This document shows positions 50,367 through 58,572 of a stretch of 64,000 nucleotides of DNA, one piece after another (the stretch's first letter is position 1; each line of letters starts with the position of its first letter). The stretch spans positions 1,364,001-1,428,000 of the forward strand of contig NZ_AP024585.1 of NCBI RefSeq assembly GCF_018323885.1. The letters run 5' to 3'. Below the pieces are notes generated by a model, which was given only the letters and a program-made list of their open reading frames with translations, searched no databases and was not told the DNA's origin. Origin of the DNA: Citrobacter amalonaticus. Its GTDB lineage: Bacteria; Pseudomonadota; Gammaproteobacteria; Enterobacterales; Enterobacteriaceae. The position numbers and the translations under genes are program-made.

Positions 50367-52400
50367 ATGTCAGACCTTCCGCAGAGCAGAGAAAAGGACA
50401 AAATCAATCCGGTGGTGTTTTACACCTCCGCCGGGCTGATTTTGTTGTTTTCCCTGACCACCCTCTTTTTTAGTGATTTCTCCGCCGTCTGGATTGGCCG
50501 GACCCTGAACTGGGTCTCGAAAACCTTTGGCTGGTACTACCTGCTGGCGGCCACGCTGTACATCGTCTTTGTTGTTTTCATTGCCTGTTCGCGTTTTGGC
50601 TCGGTAAAGCTCGGCCCGGAGCAGTCGAAACCGGAGTTCAGTCTGCTCAGTTGGGCGGCCATGCTCTTCGCCGCCGGGATTGGTATCGACCTGATGTTCT
50701 TCTCTGTGGCGGAGCCGGTGACGCAATATATGCAGCCACCAGAAGGGGCAGGGCAGACCATTGAAGCGGCGCGCCAGTCGATGGTCTGGACGTTGTTCCA
50801 CTACGGCCTGACCGGCTGGTCGATGTATGCCCTGATGGGCATGGCGCTGGGTTACTTCAGCTACCGCTATAACCTGCCGCTGACCATCCGTTCTGCGCTG
50901 TATCCGATCTTCGGTAAACGCATCAACGGACCGATTGGACACAGTGTCGATATCGCCGCTGTCATCGGAACTATTTTTGGTATCGCCACGACGCTGGGTA
51001 TTGGTGTGGTTCAGCTCAACTACGGTCTGAGCGTGTTGTTTGATATCCCGGATTCGATGGCGGCGAAAGCAGCGCTGATTGTCTTGTCGGTGGTGATCGC
51101 CACGATTTCGGTCACTTCCGGGGTGGATAAGGGCATCCGCGTACTTTCAGAGCTTAATGTTCTGTTGGCGTTGGGGCTGATCCTGTTTGTGCTGTTTATG
51201 GGCGACACCTCGTTCCTGCTCAACGCGCTGGTGCTCAATGTGGGCGACTATGTGAATCGCTTTATGGGGATGACGCTCAACAGCTTTGCCTTTGATCGTC
51301 CGGTTGAGTGGATGAATAACTGGACGCTATTTTTCTGGGCGTGGTGGGTGGCATGGTCGCCGTTTGTCGGTCTGTTCCTCGCGCGGATCTCACGTGGGCG
51401 TACCATCCGTCAGTTTGTCTTCGGTACGTTGATTATTCCGTTCACCTTTACTCTGCTGTGGCTGTCGGTGTTCGGCAACAGCGCGTTGTATGAAATTATC
51501 CACGGCGATGCGGGATTTGCCCAGGAAGCGATGGTGCATCCGGAGCGCGGATTCTATAGCCTGCTGGCACAATATCCGGCATTCACGTTTAGCGCTTCCG
51601 TCGCTACCATCACCGGTCTGCTGTTTTATGTGACGTCAGCCGATTCCGGCGCGCTGGTGCTGGGAAACTTCACCTCGAAGCTGAAGGATATCAACAGCGA
51701 TGCGCCAAACTGGATCCGTATCTTCTGGTCGGTGGCCATCGGGCTGCTGACCCTGGGAATGCTGATGACGAACGGAATTTCAGCCCTGCAGAACACCACG
51801 GTGATCATGGGCCTGCCGTTCAGCTTTGTGATTTTCTTTGTGATGGCCGGGTTGTATAAATCGCTCAAGGTAGAAGATTATCGCCGCGAGAGCGCCAGCC
51901 GCCATACCGCGCCGCGCCCCTTGGGCGTGCAGGATCGGTTGAGCTGGAAAAAACGCCTCTCGCGGCTGATGAACTATCCCGGCACACGCTACACCCGCGA
52001 GATGATGAAAACAGTCTGTTATCCGGCGATGGAAGAGGTCGCGCAGGAGCTGCGGTTGCGTGGCGCGAGGGTGGAACTGCAAAGTATGCCGCCAGAAGAA
52101 GGGGACAATCTTGGTCACCTCGACCTGCTGGTGCATATGGGCGATGAACGTAACTTTATCTACCAGATCTGGCCTCAGCAGTATGCCGTGCCTGGTTTCA
52201 CCTACCGTGCGCGCAGCGGGAAATCGACCTATTACCGGCTGGAGACCTTCCTGCTGGAAGGCAGCCAGGGCAATGACCTGATGGACTACAGCAAAGAGCA
52301 GGTGATTACCGATATCCTCGACCAGTACGAACGTCATCTGAACTTCATTCATCTCGATCGTGAAGCGCCAGGAAATGGCGTGTTGTTCCCGGGCATGTAG
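50367..52400 (+). CDS. betT: BetT proton-driven choline transporter
   Basis: BetT is a BCCT-family high-affinity choline importer with 12 membrane segments. The 677-residue protein has the E. coli length and near-identical sequence, including the family signature FFWAWWVAWSPFVGLFLARI. A long cytosolic C-terminal domain (about 510-677) is known to tune osmotic response. The ATG at 50367 (MSDLPQSREKDK) follows GTGAGGATAATTG. A TTG one codon earlier is ignored. It is divergent from betIBA across a palindrome. Confidence 0.96.
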   Translation: MSDLPQSREKDKINPVVFYTSAGLILLFSLTTLFFSDFSAVWIGRTLNWVSKTFGWYYLLAATLYIVFVVFIACSRFGSVKLGPEQSKPEFSLLSWAAMLFAAGIGIDLMFFSVAEPVTQYMQPPEGAGQTIEAARQSMVWTLFHYGLTGWSMYALMGMALGYFSYRYNLPLTIRSALYPIFGKRINGPIGHSVDIAAVIGTIFGIATTLGIGVVQLNYGLSVLFDIPDSMAAKAALIVLSVVIATISVTSGVDKGIRVLSELNVLLALGLILFVLFMGDTSFLLNALVLNVGDYVNRFMGMTLNSFAFDRPVEWMNNWTLFFWAWWVAWSPFVGLFLARISRGRTIRQFVFGTLIIPFTFTLLWLSVFGNSALYEIIHGDAGFAQEAMVHPERGFYSLLAQYPAFTFSASVATITGLLFYVTSADSGALVLGNFTSKLKDINSDAPNWIRIFWSVAIGLLTLGMLMTNGISALQNTTVIMGLPFSFVIFFVMAGLYKSLKVEDYRRESASRHTAPRPLGVQDRLSWKKRLSRLMNYPGTRYTREMMKTVCYPAMEEVAQELRLRGARVELQSMPPEEGDNLGHLDLLVHMGDERNFIYQIWPQQYAVPGFTYRARSGKSTYYRLETFLLEGSQGNDLMDYSKEQVITDILDQYERHLNFIHLDREAPGNGVLFPGM

Positions 52401-52426
52401 GACGAGCTAAACGAAGAAGTAGCCGT

Positions 52427-52450
52427 TATGCGGGGAGTTATCCCCGCATA
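52427..52450. terminator. Hairpin after betT
   Basis: A perfect 10-bp stem (TATGCGGGGA paired with TCCCCGCATA) closes a four-base loop starting 26 bp after the betT stop. The T-run is weak. It lies between the convergent betT and SDR genes and probably ends one or both transcripts. Confidence 0.6.
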
Positions 52451-52492
52451 TCCGCGAGTCAGGTCTGGATGAGACGGCACCGCTTAATCGCC

Positions 52493-52522
52493 TCGCCCGC
52501 AGTCCGTCCTGGCTGCGGGCGA
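52493..52522. terminator. Second hairpin between betT and SDR gene
   Basis: TCGCCCGCAG pairs perfectly with CTGCGGGCGA around ten bases, eight bases beyond the SDR stop. No T-run follows on the minus strand; TTATCTGTC follows on the plus strand. With the previous hairpin it forms a double barrier between two loci. Confidence 0.55.
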
Positions 52523-52530
52523 TTATCTGT

Positions 52531-53316
52531 CTACCAGCAGATAAATCCGCCATCCACAACGAGATCGACGCCAGTACAGAACGAAGCCGCATCGCTGGCG
52601 AGGAACAGCGCCGGACCTGCCATCTCCTCCACTTTTGCCATGCGCTGTATTGGTGTCTGACTTTCAAATTCACGTGTCTGATGAACCATCTCTGGACGGG
52701 TGTTCATCGGCGTGGCGGTGTATCCCGGGCTGATGGAGTTCACACGAATGCCTTTCTCAATCCATTCCATTGCCAGGCTCTTCGAAAGGTGAATAACCCC
52801 CGCTTTAGAACTATTGTAATGCGCCTGTTCAAGGCCTCGGTTGACGATGATCCCGGACATGGAGGCGATGTTGATGATAGATCCGCCGCCTGATTCGAGC
52901 ATCAGTTCCGCTTCCGCTTTGCAGGAGTTCCAGACGCCCGTGAGGTTGATGTCAATAACGCGCTGCCACTGTTCGCTTTCCATTTCCAGGGCCGGGTTAG
53001 CGTTGGCAATACCGGCAGCGTTCACCGCGATATCCAGACGACCAAACCGTTCTTTGGTCAGGGCAACGGCGGCGCGAAGGTCGCTAAGCTGACGAACATC
53101 ACCCGTATAGAGTGCCGACTGCCCCCCCATCGCGTCGATATGATTAGCGGTCTCTTTCAATCCGCCGTCTTCACGCAGATCAAAACAGACGACCCGTGCA
53201 CCCGCGCTGGCCAGCGCCCAGGCAATGGTCTGACCGATGCCGCTACCTGCGCCCGTGACGAAAGCGACGCGTCCTTGCAGGTTAAACAGTTGTTGAGCAA
53301 AATCTTTTGCGATCAT
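52531..53316 (-). CDS. SDR-family polyol/ketose oxidoreductase
   Basis: This is a 261-residue classical short-chain dehydrogenase. The NAD(P)-binding motif is VTGAGSGIGQ, then NAAGIANAN (NAG motif variant). Catalytic residues are Ser in NIASMSGI, and Tyr and Lys in AHYNSSKAG (YxxSK). The ending is DLVVDGGFICW. It resembles polyol dehydrogenases such as D-arabinitol or sorbose reductase types, from memory. The ATG at 53316 follows GAGAG. An ATG at 53337 is an alternative. It is the last gene of the seven-gene minus-strand transport operon. It probably oxidises the imported polyol or reduces its ketose; the direction is unknown. Confidence 0.8.
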   Translation of the reverse strand: MIAKDFAQQLFNLQGRVAFVTGAGSGIGQTIAWALASAGARVVCFDLREDGGLKETANHIDAMGGQSALYTGDVRQLSDLRAAVALTKERFGRLDIAVNAAGIANANPALEMESEQWQRVIDINLTGVWNSCKAEAELMLESGGGSIINIASMSGIIVNRGLEQAHYNSSKAGVIHLSKSLAMEWIEKGIRVNSISPGYTATPMNTRPEMVHQTREFESQTPIQRMAKVEEMAGPALFLASDAASFCTGVDLVVDGGFICW

Positions 53317-53351
53317 AGTGATAACTCTCTTCATCAATACCCTGGCGGGTA

Positions 53352-54149
53352 TTACGACATAATCAGGCCACCATCAATATTGATGGTTTGTCCGGTAAGA
53401 TAGCGCGCATCGTCAGAGGCCAGGAAGGCGACCAGTCCGGCGACGTCCTCGGGTTTACCGGCGCGTTTCATGGGGATGCCCTTAACCCACTCCGCCATCA
53501 GTTCACCTTTGCCATAGCGTTTTTCATCGGTACTGAGGATCTCGCCCCATACGCGGTCGTTGTAATCCCACATTTCGCTTTCGATGATCCCTGGACAGAA
53601 GGCGTTAACGGTGATGTTCCACGGGGCCAGTTCATGCGCCAGGCTCTGCGTGATACCAATCACCCCCATTTTGCTGGCGGCATAGTGCGGGGTGTAAATG
53701 AAGCCCTGACGTCCCTGACCGGAAGAGGTGTTAATCAGACAGCCATGGTTCTGTTTCACCATATATTTCGCCGCTTCCCGGCAACAGAGCCACACCCCTG
53801 TGGTATTGACGGCAAGGGTTTTTTCAAAATCAGCTTTTGGCATCCGGTCAAAGTAATCTATGGTGATCACACCAGCGTTCTGGATGGAGACGTCAATCGT
53901 GCCAAAGCGCGCAGCGGCTTGCTCATACAGCGCCTGTACCTGCTCTTCGTTAGTGACATCAACCTGCAAAGATAAAATATCAGCCTGGTAGCGCTGGCGC
54001 AGTTGCTCTGCCGTTTCGTGAACGCGCTCCGCGTTGGAGACCATCACCAGGTTTGCGCCGTCCCGGGCGAAACGTTCGGCGATACCTGCGCCAATTCCCC
54101 GGCATGCCCCGGTGATGACGACCGTCTTACCATGAAAATCACGTTGCAT
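53352..54149 (-). CDS. Second SDR-family dehydrogenase
   Basis: The 265-residue classical SDR shows VVITGACRGIGAG (cofactor motif with Cys in place of the usual Gly/Ser), IQNAGVITID, the catalytic Ser in LINTSSGQGRQG, YAASKMG with Tyr and Lys, and a C-terminal INIDGGLIMS. Between residues about 185 and 225 it has an insertion (MWDYNDRVWGEILSTDEKRY), common in polyol dehydrogenases of the glucitol/ribitol type. GGGGAAAGAAAT precedes the ATG. Two SDRs in one operon could act on two stereo-centres or two substrates of one pathway. Confidence 0.8.
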   Translation of the reverse strand: MQRDFHGKTVVITGACRGIGAGIAERFARDGANLVMVSNAERVHETAEQLRQRYQADILSLQVDVTNEEQVQALYEQAAARFGTIDVSIQNAGVITIDYFDRMPKADFEKTLAVNTTGVWLCCREAAKYMVKQNHGCLINTSSGQGRQGFIYTPHYAASKMGVIGITQSLAHELAPWNITVNAFCPGIIESEMWDYNDRVWGEILSTDEKRYGKGELMAEWVKGIPMKRAGKPEDVAGLVAFLASDDARYLTGQTINIDGGLIMS

Positions 54150-54202
54150 ATTTCTTTCCCCTGTATAAGCCGGACAGGTGATGCCCGGCGGAGTGATGCT
54201 AC

Positions 54203-55270
54203 TTAACTGGATACGGTATTCGCTGAGGGTGCTGTCGTCTGCTTTTCTTCATGGCGACGCATCAGAATGACTTTGTTCTGTAGCTTTTGCTGGAACTGGT
54301 CGACAACCACGGCGGTGACGATAACGACACCTTTAATGACCATTTGCCAGAAATCGCTGACGCCCATCATCACCATGCCATCGGCCAGAAAGACGATGAC
54401 GAAGGCCCCGATGATAGAACCGGATACCCGTCCGCGACCGCCAGCGAGCGCGGTTCCGCCCAGGACGGTGGCGCCGATGGCGTCCATCTCAAACATGTTG
54501 CCGGTCATCGGGTGCGCTGTTTGTAGCTGAGACGCGACAATCAACCCAACAAAGGCAGCGCACAACCCGGAGAAGGCGTACACGAAAATTTTCGCTTTGA
54601 CGATCGGCACACCGGCCAGACGCGCTGCGGATTCGTTACCGCCGATCGCGTAGATATAGCGGCCAAGCGGGGTTTTGGTGGTGATCCAGTAGCCCAACAC
54701 CAGGAAGGCAATCATTAGCCAGATTGGCAGGTAAATCCCGAGCAGCGTGCCGGAACCCAGCGTAGCAAAACCGGTATTTCCTAGCGCTTCCATACCGTTA
54801 AGGTTGGGGTAGGTGCTACCGTCGTTAAACAGCAGGGCAGATCCCCTGGCAACGTACATCATGCCGAGAGTACAAATGAAAGGAGCCACACCAAAGCGGG
54901 TGATGACGGCGCCATTTACGAACCCGACGAGAACGCCGAAGATGGCGACACAGAGGATCACTTCCGCTACGTTGAAGAAGATGATGTTACCGCCCCAGAT
55001 GGGCAAGCCATTGGTGAGTAATGCTCCCGCCACCATGCCGCAGATCCCTGCAACGGCGCCGACCGACAGGTCAATGCCCCCGGTGAGGATCACCAGCGTC
55101 ATTCCAATTGCCAGTAAGCCGGTAATCGCAACGTGCTGGGTCATAATCAGCAGGTTAGATGTGGTCAGGAAATTCGGTACCATCACGCTGAAGAATGCGA
55201 TGACCAGCAGCAGCGCGATAAACGTTCTGGCCTTCAGCAGGTACATGTAAATCATATATTTCTGGTTCAT
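54203..55270 (-). CDS. Sugar ABC transporter permease (RbsC type)
   Basis: This is a 355-residue inner-membrane permease of the ribose/xylose/galactose group, with about 8-10 hydrophobic helices. Conserved stretches include AIGMTLVILTGGIDLSVGAV, IGGNESAARLAGVPI, GATVLGGTALAGGRGRVSGS and GVVIVTAVVVDQ. The C-terminal tail (about 335-355, MRRHEEKQTTAPSANTVSS) is hydrophilic and variable. It lies 17 bp after the ATPase gene. With the ATPase and binding protein it forms a complete CUT2-class importer for a monosaccharide or polyol. Confidence 0.9.
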   Translation of the reverse strand: MNQKYMIYMYLLKARTFIALLLVIAFFSVMVPNFLTTSNLLIMTQHVAITGLLAIGMTLVILTGGIDLSVGAVAGICGMVAGALLTNGLPIWGGNIIFFNVAEVILCVAIFGVLVGFVNGAVITRFGVAPFICTLGMMYVARGSALLFNDGSTYPNLNGMEALGNTGFATLGSGTLLGIYLPIWLMIAFLVLGYWITTKTPLGRYIYAIGGNESAARLAGVPIVKAKIFVYAFSGLCAAFVGLIVASQLQTAHPMTGNMFEMDAIGATVLGGTALAGGRGRVSGSIIGAFVIVFLADGMVMMGVSDFWQMVIKGVVIVTAVVVDQFQQKLQNKVILMRRHEEKQTTAPSANTVSS

Positions 55271-55287
55271 GATGGATTCCAGCCTGA

Positions 55288-56832
55288 TTAATCTTGCGGT
55301 GTAGAAGCCGCGATCAACTTCTCGCGGGTGACTGCATGACGGGGGACATCAGCGGTGATCCGGCCATCAGCCATCACCAGAATACGGTCCGCCAGCGCCA
55401 TCACTTCGTCCAGCTCTGATGAAGAAAACATCACTGCCAGCCCCTGTTGCGCCATTTTGCCGATAAGGTGATACACGTCGGTTTTCGCCCCTACGTCGAT
55501 GCCGCGGGTCGGTTCATCGAGGAACACTACCTGCGGCTGTGTCATCAATGCTTTACCCAGTACCACTTTTTGCTGGTTTCCACCGCTGAGTGAGGTGATG
55601 GGCAATGCAGGATCGCTGACTTTGATGGCAAGTTGCTGAATCATCTCCTTCACGCTGGTCTGCTCTTTATGCGGATTCAGCCATTTCCAGGCCCGACGAA
55701 AACCCTGCAGACTGAGGTCAGAGAGCGTCATATTGGATTGAATCGACATCATCTGAACGACGCCTTCGCCCTGTCTATCTTCCGGCACCAGCGCAAGCCC
55801 TTTCTTAAGTCGAGACTGAAAGTGGGCTTTATCGATACACTCACCGTTGAGTTGAATGCTACCGCTCTGGCAGGGCATCAGACCCACCAGTCCTTTGAAC
55901 AACTCGGTGCGTCCGGCACCCAGCAGACCGTAGATCCCAATCACCTCGCCTTTATTCAGGCTGAACGACACGTCATTGAGCTTATAGCCGCCGCTGGAGT
56001 GAAGCGCGGTCAGCCCTCGCACGTCGAGAACCGTATTGCCTTGCGGAGCCGGTTGATAATCGAAGTGTTTTTTCTTATCGCCCACCATCTGTTCGATGAT
56101 CCACGGAATGCTGGCATCACTGACCGGACGCTCGCTGATAAAGCGACCGTCGCGGAAAATGGTGATGTAGTCGCCAATTTCCATGAGTTCTTCCAGCCGA
56201 TGGGAAATATAGATAATGGTGACGCCGCGTCGTTTGAGTTGCTCAATCACGTTGAACAGGATTTTGACTTCAGACTGACTCAGCGCAGAGGTGGGTTCAT
56301 CCATGATTAAGACGCGCGTATCTTTTGAGAGCGCGCGGGCAATCTCGACCAGTTGCTGGTGGCCGATCCCCAGTTCTTCTAAGGGCGTGTATGGATCAAC
56401 ATCCAGTTCCAGTCGCTTTAGAAGGCTTTGTGCCAACGCGTACTGGTATTTTTCGTTAATTTTCCCTTTCTGAAAAAACTCGTTAGCCATGAAAATATTA
56501 TCCATGACATTCATATTCGGGAATAAATTCAACTCCTGAAAAATAATACTGATACCCAATTTTTCAGCCTGATGCGTCGAATTCATAGAAACAGGCGTAC
56601 CATCCAGAAAAATTTCACCGGAGGATGGCGTTTCGACACCAGCAAGCATTTTCATCATGGTGGATTTACCTGCACCATTTTCTCCGATCAGAACATTCAC
56701 TTTATTCCGATATACCCGATAATTGACGTTATCTAATGCCACCACGCCAGGATAGACACGAGACAGGCTGCGGGTTTCGATAATGACTTCCGATTCGACG
56801 GGTTGGGGAGTGACGATATCTTGCTGTTGCAT
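55288..56832 (-). CDS. Sugar ABC transporter ATPase (RbsA type)
   Basis: This 514-residue tandem ATPase has the CUT2 layout. The first domain has Walker A GENGAGKST and Walker B VLIMDEPTSAL. The second domain has a degenerate P-loop GLLGAGRTEL, signature LSGGNQQKVVLGKAL and Walker B VVFLDEPTRGIDVG. The ATG at 56832 follows AGGAGG by eight bases; the longer form from 56856 would start inside that ribosome site. One base separates it from the stop of the DUF2291 gene. It powers import of the sugar bound by the periplasmic protein of this operon. Confidence 0.92.
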   Translation of the reverse strand: MQQQDIVTPQPVESEVIIETRSLSRVYPGVVALDNVNYRVYRNKVNVLIGENGAGKSTMMKMLAGVETPSSGEIFLDGTPVSMNSTHQAEKLGISIIFQELNLFPNMNVMDNIFMANEFFQKGKINEKYQYALAQSLLKRLELDVDPYTPLEELGIGHQQLVEIARALSKDTRVLIMDEPTSALSQSEVKILFNVIEQLKRRGVTIIYISHRLEELMEIGDYITIFRDGRFISERPVSDASIPWIIEQMVGDKKKHFDYQPAPQGNTVLDVRGLTALHSSGGYKLNDVSFSLNKGEVIGIYGLLGAGRTELFKGLVGLMPCQSGSIQLNGECIDKAHFQSRLKKGLALVPEDRQGEGVVQMMSIQSNMTLSDLSLQGFRRAWKWLNPHKEQTSVKEMIQQLAIKVSDPALPITSLSGGNQQKVVLGKALMTQPQVVFLDEPTRGIDVGAKTDVYHLIGKMAQQGLAVMFSSSELDEVMALADRILVMADGRITADVPRHAVTREKLIAASTPQD

Positions 56833-56833
56833 G

Positions 56834-57454
56834 TTATTGTCCTCCTGCAGGTTCAATTTTTACGGGCGTAATATCAGGGATCGTCTGAGGAAGATCCCAG
56901 GCGGAAAATACACCATACACTTGCGCCGATTCGCCGGTTTTAAGTTGGGCCGTCTGAATCATTTTTATCGCCTGGTCGTTAATGGCACGACCATACTCGC
57001 CAAATAACACCTGGTCGTTAAAATCGCCGTAAGTCGCGCCCTTATAAGCATCACGTAATTGCGTACCGCGTAATGTTGGACCAATCTGAACAATAATATT
57101 GCTGCCGCTTTTGTCCGCGATGGTCATTTTTCCACTCCGGGAAGCGGTATCGATCGTGCCAATATTGCCTTCAACCTTTACGTAAAAGATGCAGGGGTTC
57201 TCTTCCTGAGAACGATAGCCCAGTTTTTTACAGGCGCTATCGAAGTCTTTCTCGGCCTGTAACGCAGCCATTAAATCTGCCACCGGACGAGCCTGCCCAA
57301 CAATTTGCGGCACAATTTTGTTTTGCCACGTCTGGTCTATATTGGCCATATGGGGATTTGGCGGAGATTTCAGATCCGCAAGCTCCTGCTGCGAGACAAT
57401 GCGGCATCCGCCCACGGTCAATACCACCAGCGCCAGCCAGGCTTTTTTAGACAT
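56834..57454 (-). CDS. DUF2291-family lipoprotein
   Basis: The 206-residue protein has a lipoprotein signal (MSKKAWLALVVLTVGGC, Cys17). The mature domain contains FYVKVEGNIGTID and GPTLRGTQLRDAYKGATYGD, both characteristic of DUF2291. Members of this family often lie in Rbs-type sugar transporter operons but their role is not established. Here the gene is between the binding protein and the ATPase with a single-base gap. It probably sits on the periplasmic face of the membrane and helps the importer or binding protein. The ATG at 57454 follows AGGAGAACATT. Confidence 0.8.
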   Translation of the reverse strand: MSKKAWLALVVLTVGGCRIVSQQELADLKSPPNPHMANIDQTWQNKIVPQIVGQARPVADLMAALQAEKDFDSACKKLGYRSQEENPCIFYVKVEGNIGTIDTASRSGKMTIADKSGSNIIVQIGPTLRGTQLRDAYKGATYGDFNDQVLFGEYGRAINDQAIKMIQTAQLKTGESAQVYGVFSAWDLPQTIPDITPVKIEPAGGQ

Positions 57455-57497
57455 AATGTTCTCCTCTGCGCCTCCGCAGAGGCGCAACTACCCGAGA

Positions 57498-58433
57498 TCA
57501 GGACTTGATATTGAAATCCTGTACTTTATCTGCGTTATCTTTGGTGATGAGAATGCCGCGGAACATGACGCGTTGTTTCTCTGGTTTCACGCCTTTTTGC
57601 AGGTAGTTATCCAGATCGGTCACGCCCTGTGCGGCGATCGCCTGTGCCTGCAGCATGACAGTCGCCTGTAAGGTACCGGCTTTCACCGCATCGCGTTCAT
57701 CGTTGCTACCATCGATACCGACGACCACAACGTCATTGCGGTTTGCGGCTTTCAACGCGGCGATAGCACCCAGCGCAACAGGACCGTTACCGCAGATGAC
57801 GCCTTTCACATCCGGGTGGGCTTGTAGAATACTGTCCATAATTCGCTTACCGTCGATAAGCGTCCCTTTAGCATCTTGTCTGGCGACGCTGACCATGTCC
57901 GGGAACTGGTCAATCACCTGGTGGAAAGATTTAGAACGGGTAACGCAGTTATTATCGGCGAGGTTACAAGTCAGCTCGGCGTATTTCCCTTTTTCCCCCA
58001 TTTTCTCAACAAAAACGTTGGCAACTTCAGAACCTGCCTGGAAGTTATTATGGGTAATTTGCACCAGCGCCACATCATCTACGGGAATTTCGCGGTTGAT
58101 TAATATGACGGGAATACCGGCTTTCTTCGCTTTTTCAATGGCGGCGACGCTGGCCGTTGAATCCGCATTATCCAGAATGATGCCCTGAACTTTTTTGCCG
58201 ATAGCGGTATCAATCAATTCATTCTGTTTTTTGACATCTTCACTGTGCGACAAAATGGTGGTTTTGTAGCCTAACTCCTGGGCTTTTTCACTGGCGCCTT
58301 TGGCTTCTGACGCGTAATACGGATTATCCAGTGAATTCACCATAATCATAATTGTCCCTTTTTCTGCCGCATGGGCAGAAAAAGACAAAGCAGTCAGGGT
58401 TGCAGCGGTTAACAGCGTTAAACGTAATTTCAT
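57498..58433 (-). CDS. Periplasmic sugar-binding protein (RbsB type)
   Basis: This is a 311-residue precursor with signal peptide MKLRLTLLTAATLTALSFSA and cleavage after HAA or AHA near residue 22. The mature protein is a periplasmic-binding-protein type I fold with MVNSLDNPYYASEAKGASEK, KVQGIILDNADSTAS, VILINREIP and VVGIDGSNDERDAVKAGTLQ. It has a CN(L)ADNNC pair that could form a disulfide, unusual for RbsB. It presents a pentose, tetrose or polyol to the permease; the exact ligand cannot be read from sequence. It is 139 bp downstream of the kinase gene and may have its own promoter. Confidence 0.88.
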   Translation of the reverse strand: MKLRLTLLTAATLTALSFSAHAAEKGTIMIMVNSLDNPYYASEAKGASEKAQELGYKTTILSHSEDVKKQNELIDTAIGKKVQGIILDNADSTASVAAIEKAKKAGIPVILINREIPVDDVALVQITHNNFQAGSEVANVFVEKMGEKGKYAELTCNLADNNCVTRSKSFHQVIDQFPDMVSVARQDAKGTLIDGKRIMDSILQAHPDVKGVICGNGPVALGAIAALKAANRNDVVVVGIDGSNDERDAVKAGTLQATVMLQAQAIAAQGVTDLDNYLQKGVKPEKQRVMFRGILITKDNADKVQDFNIKS

Positions 58434-58572
58434 GACAATGTTCTCTCTGTGTTGTTATTGTCGGGTACGGTGAAACAACGTAAAGCATGAATTCTTGTAA
58501 AACAGGGCTAATGGTCCGGGGTTCTCCTTCTGTTAATGAATAGGGGTGTCACGCATCTTCCCTGGTGAGGCG

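Noticed and set aside
54160..54200. GCCGGACAGGTGATGCCCGGC as a REP element
   Set aside because: Short hairpin with only partial REP match and no partner unit; could be a plain intra-operon stem.
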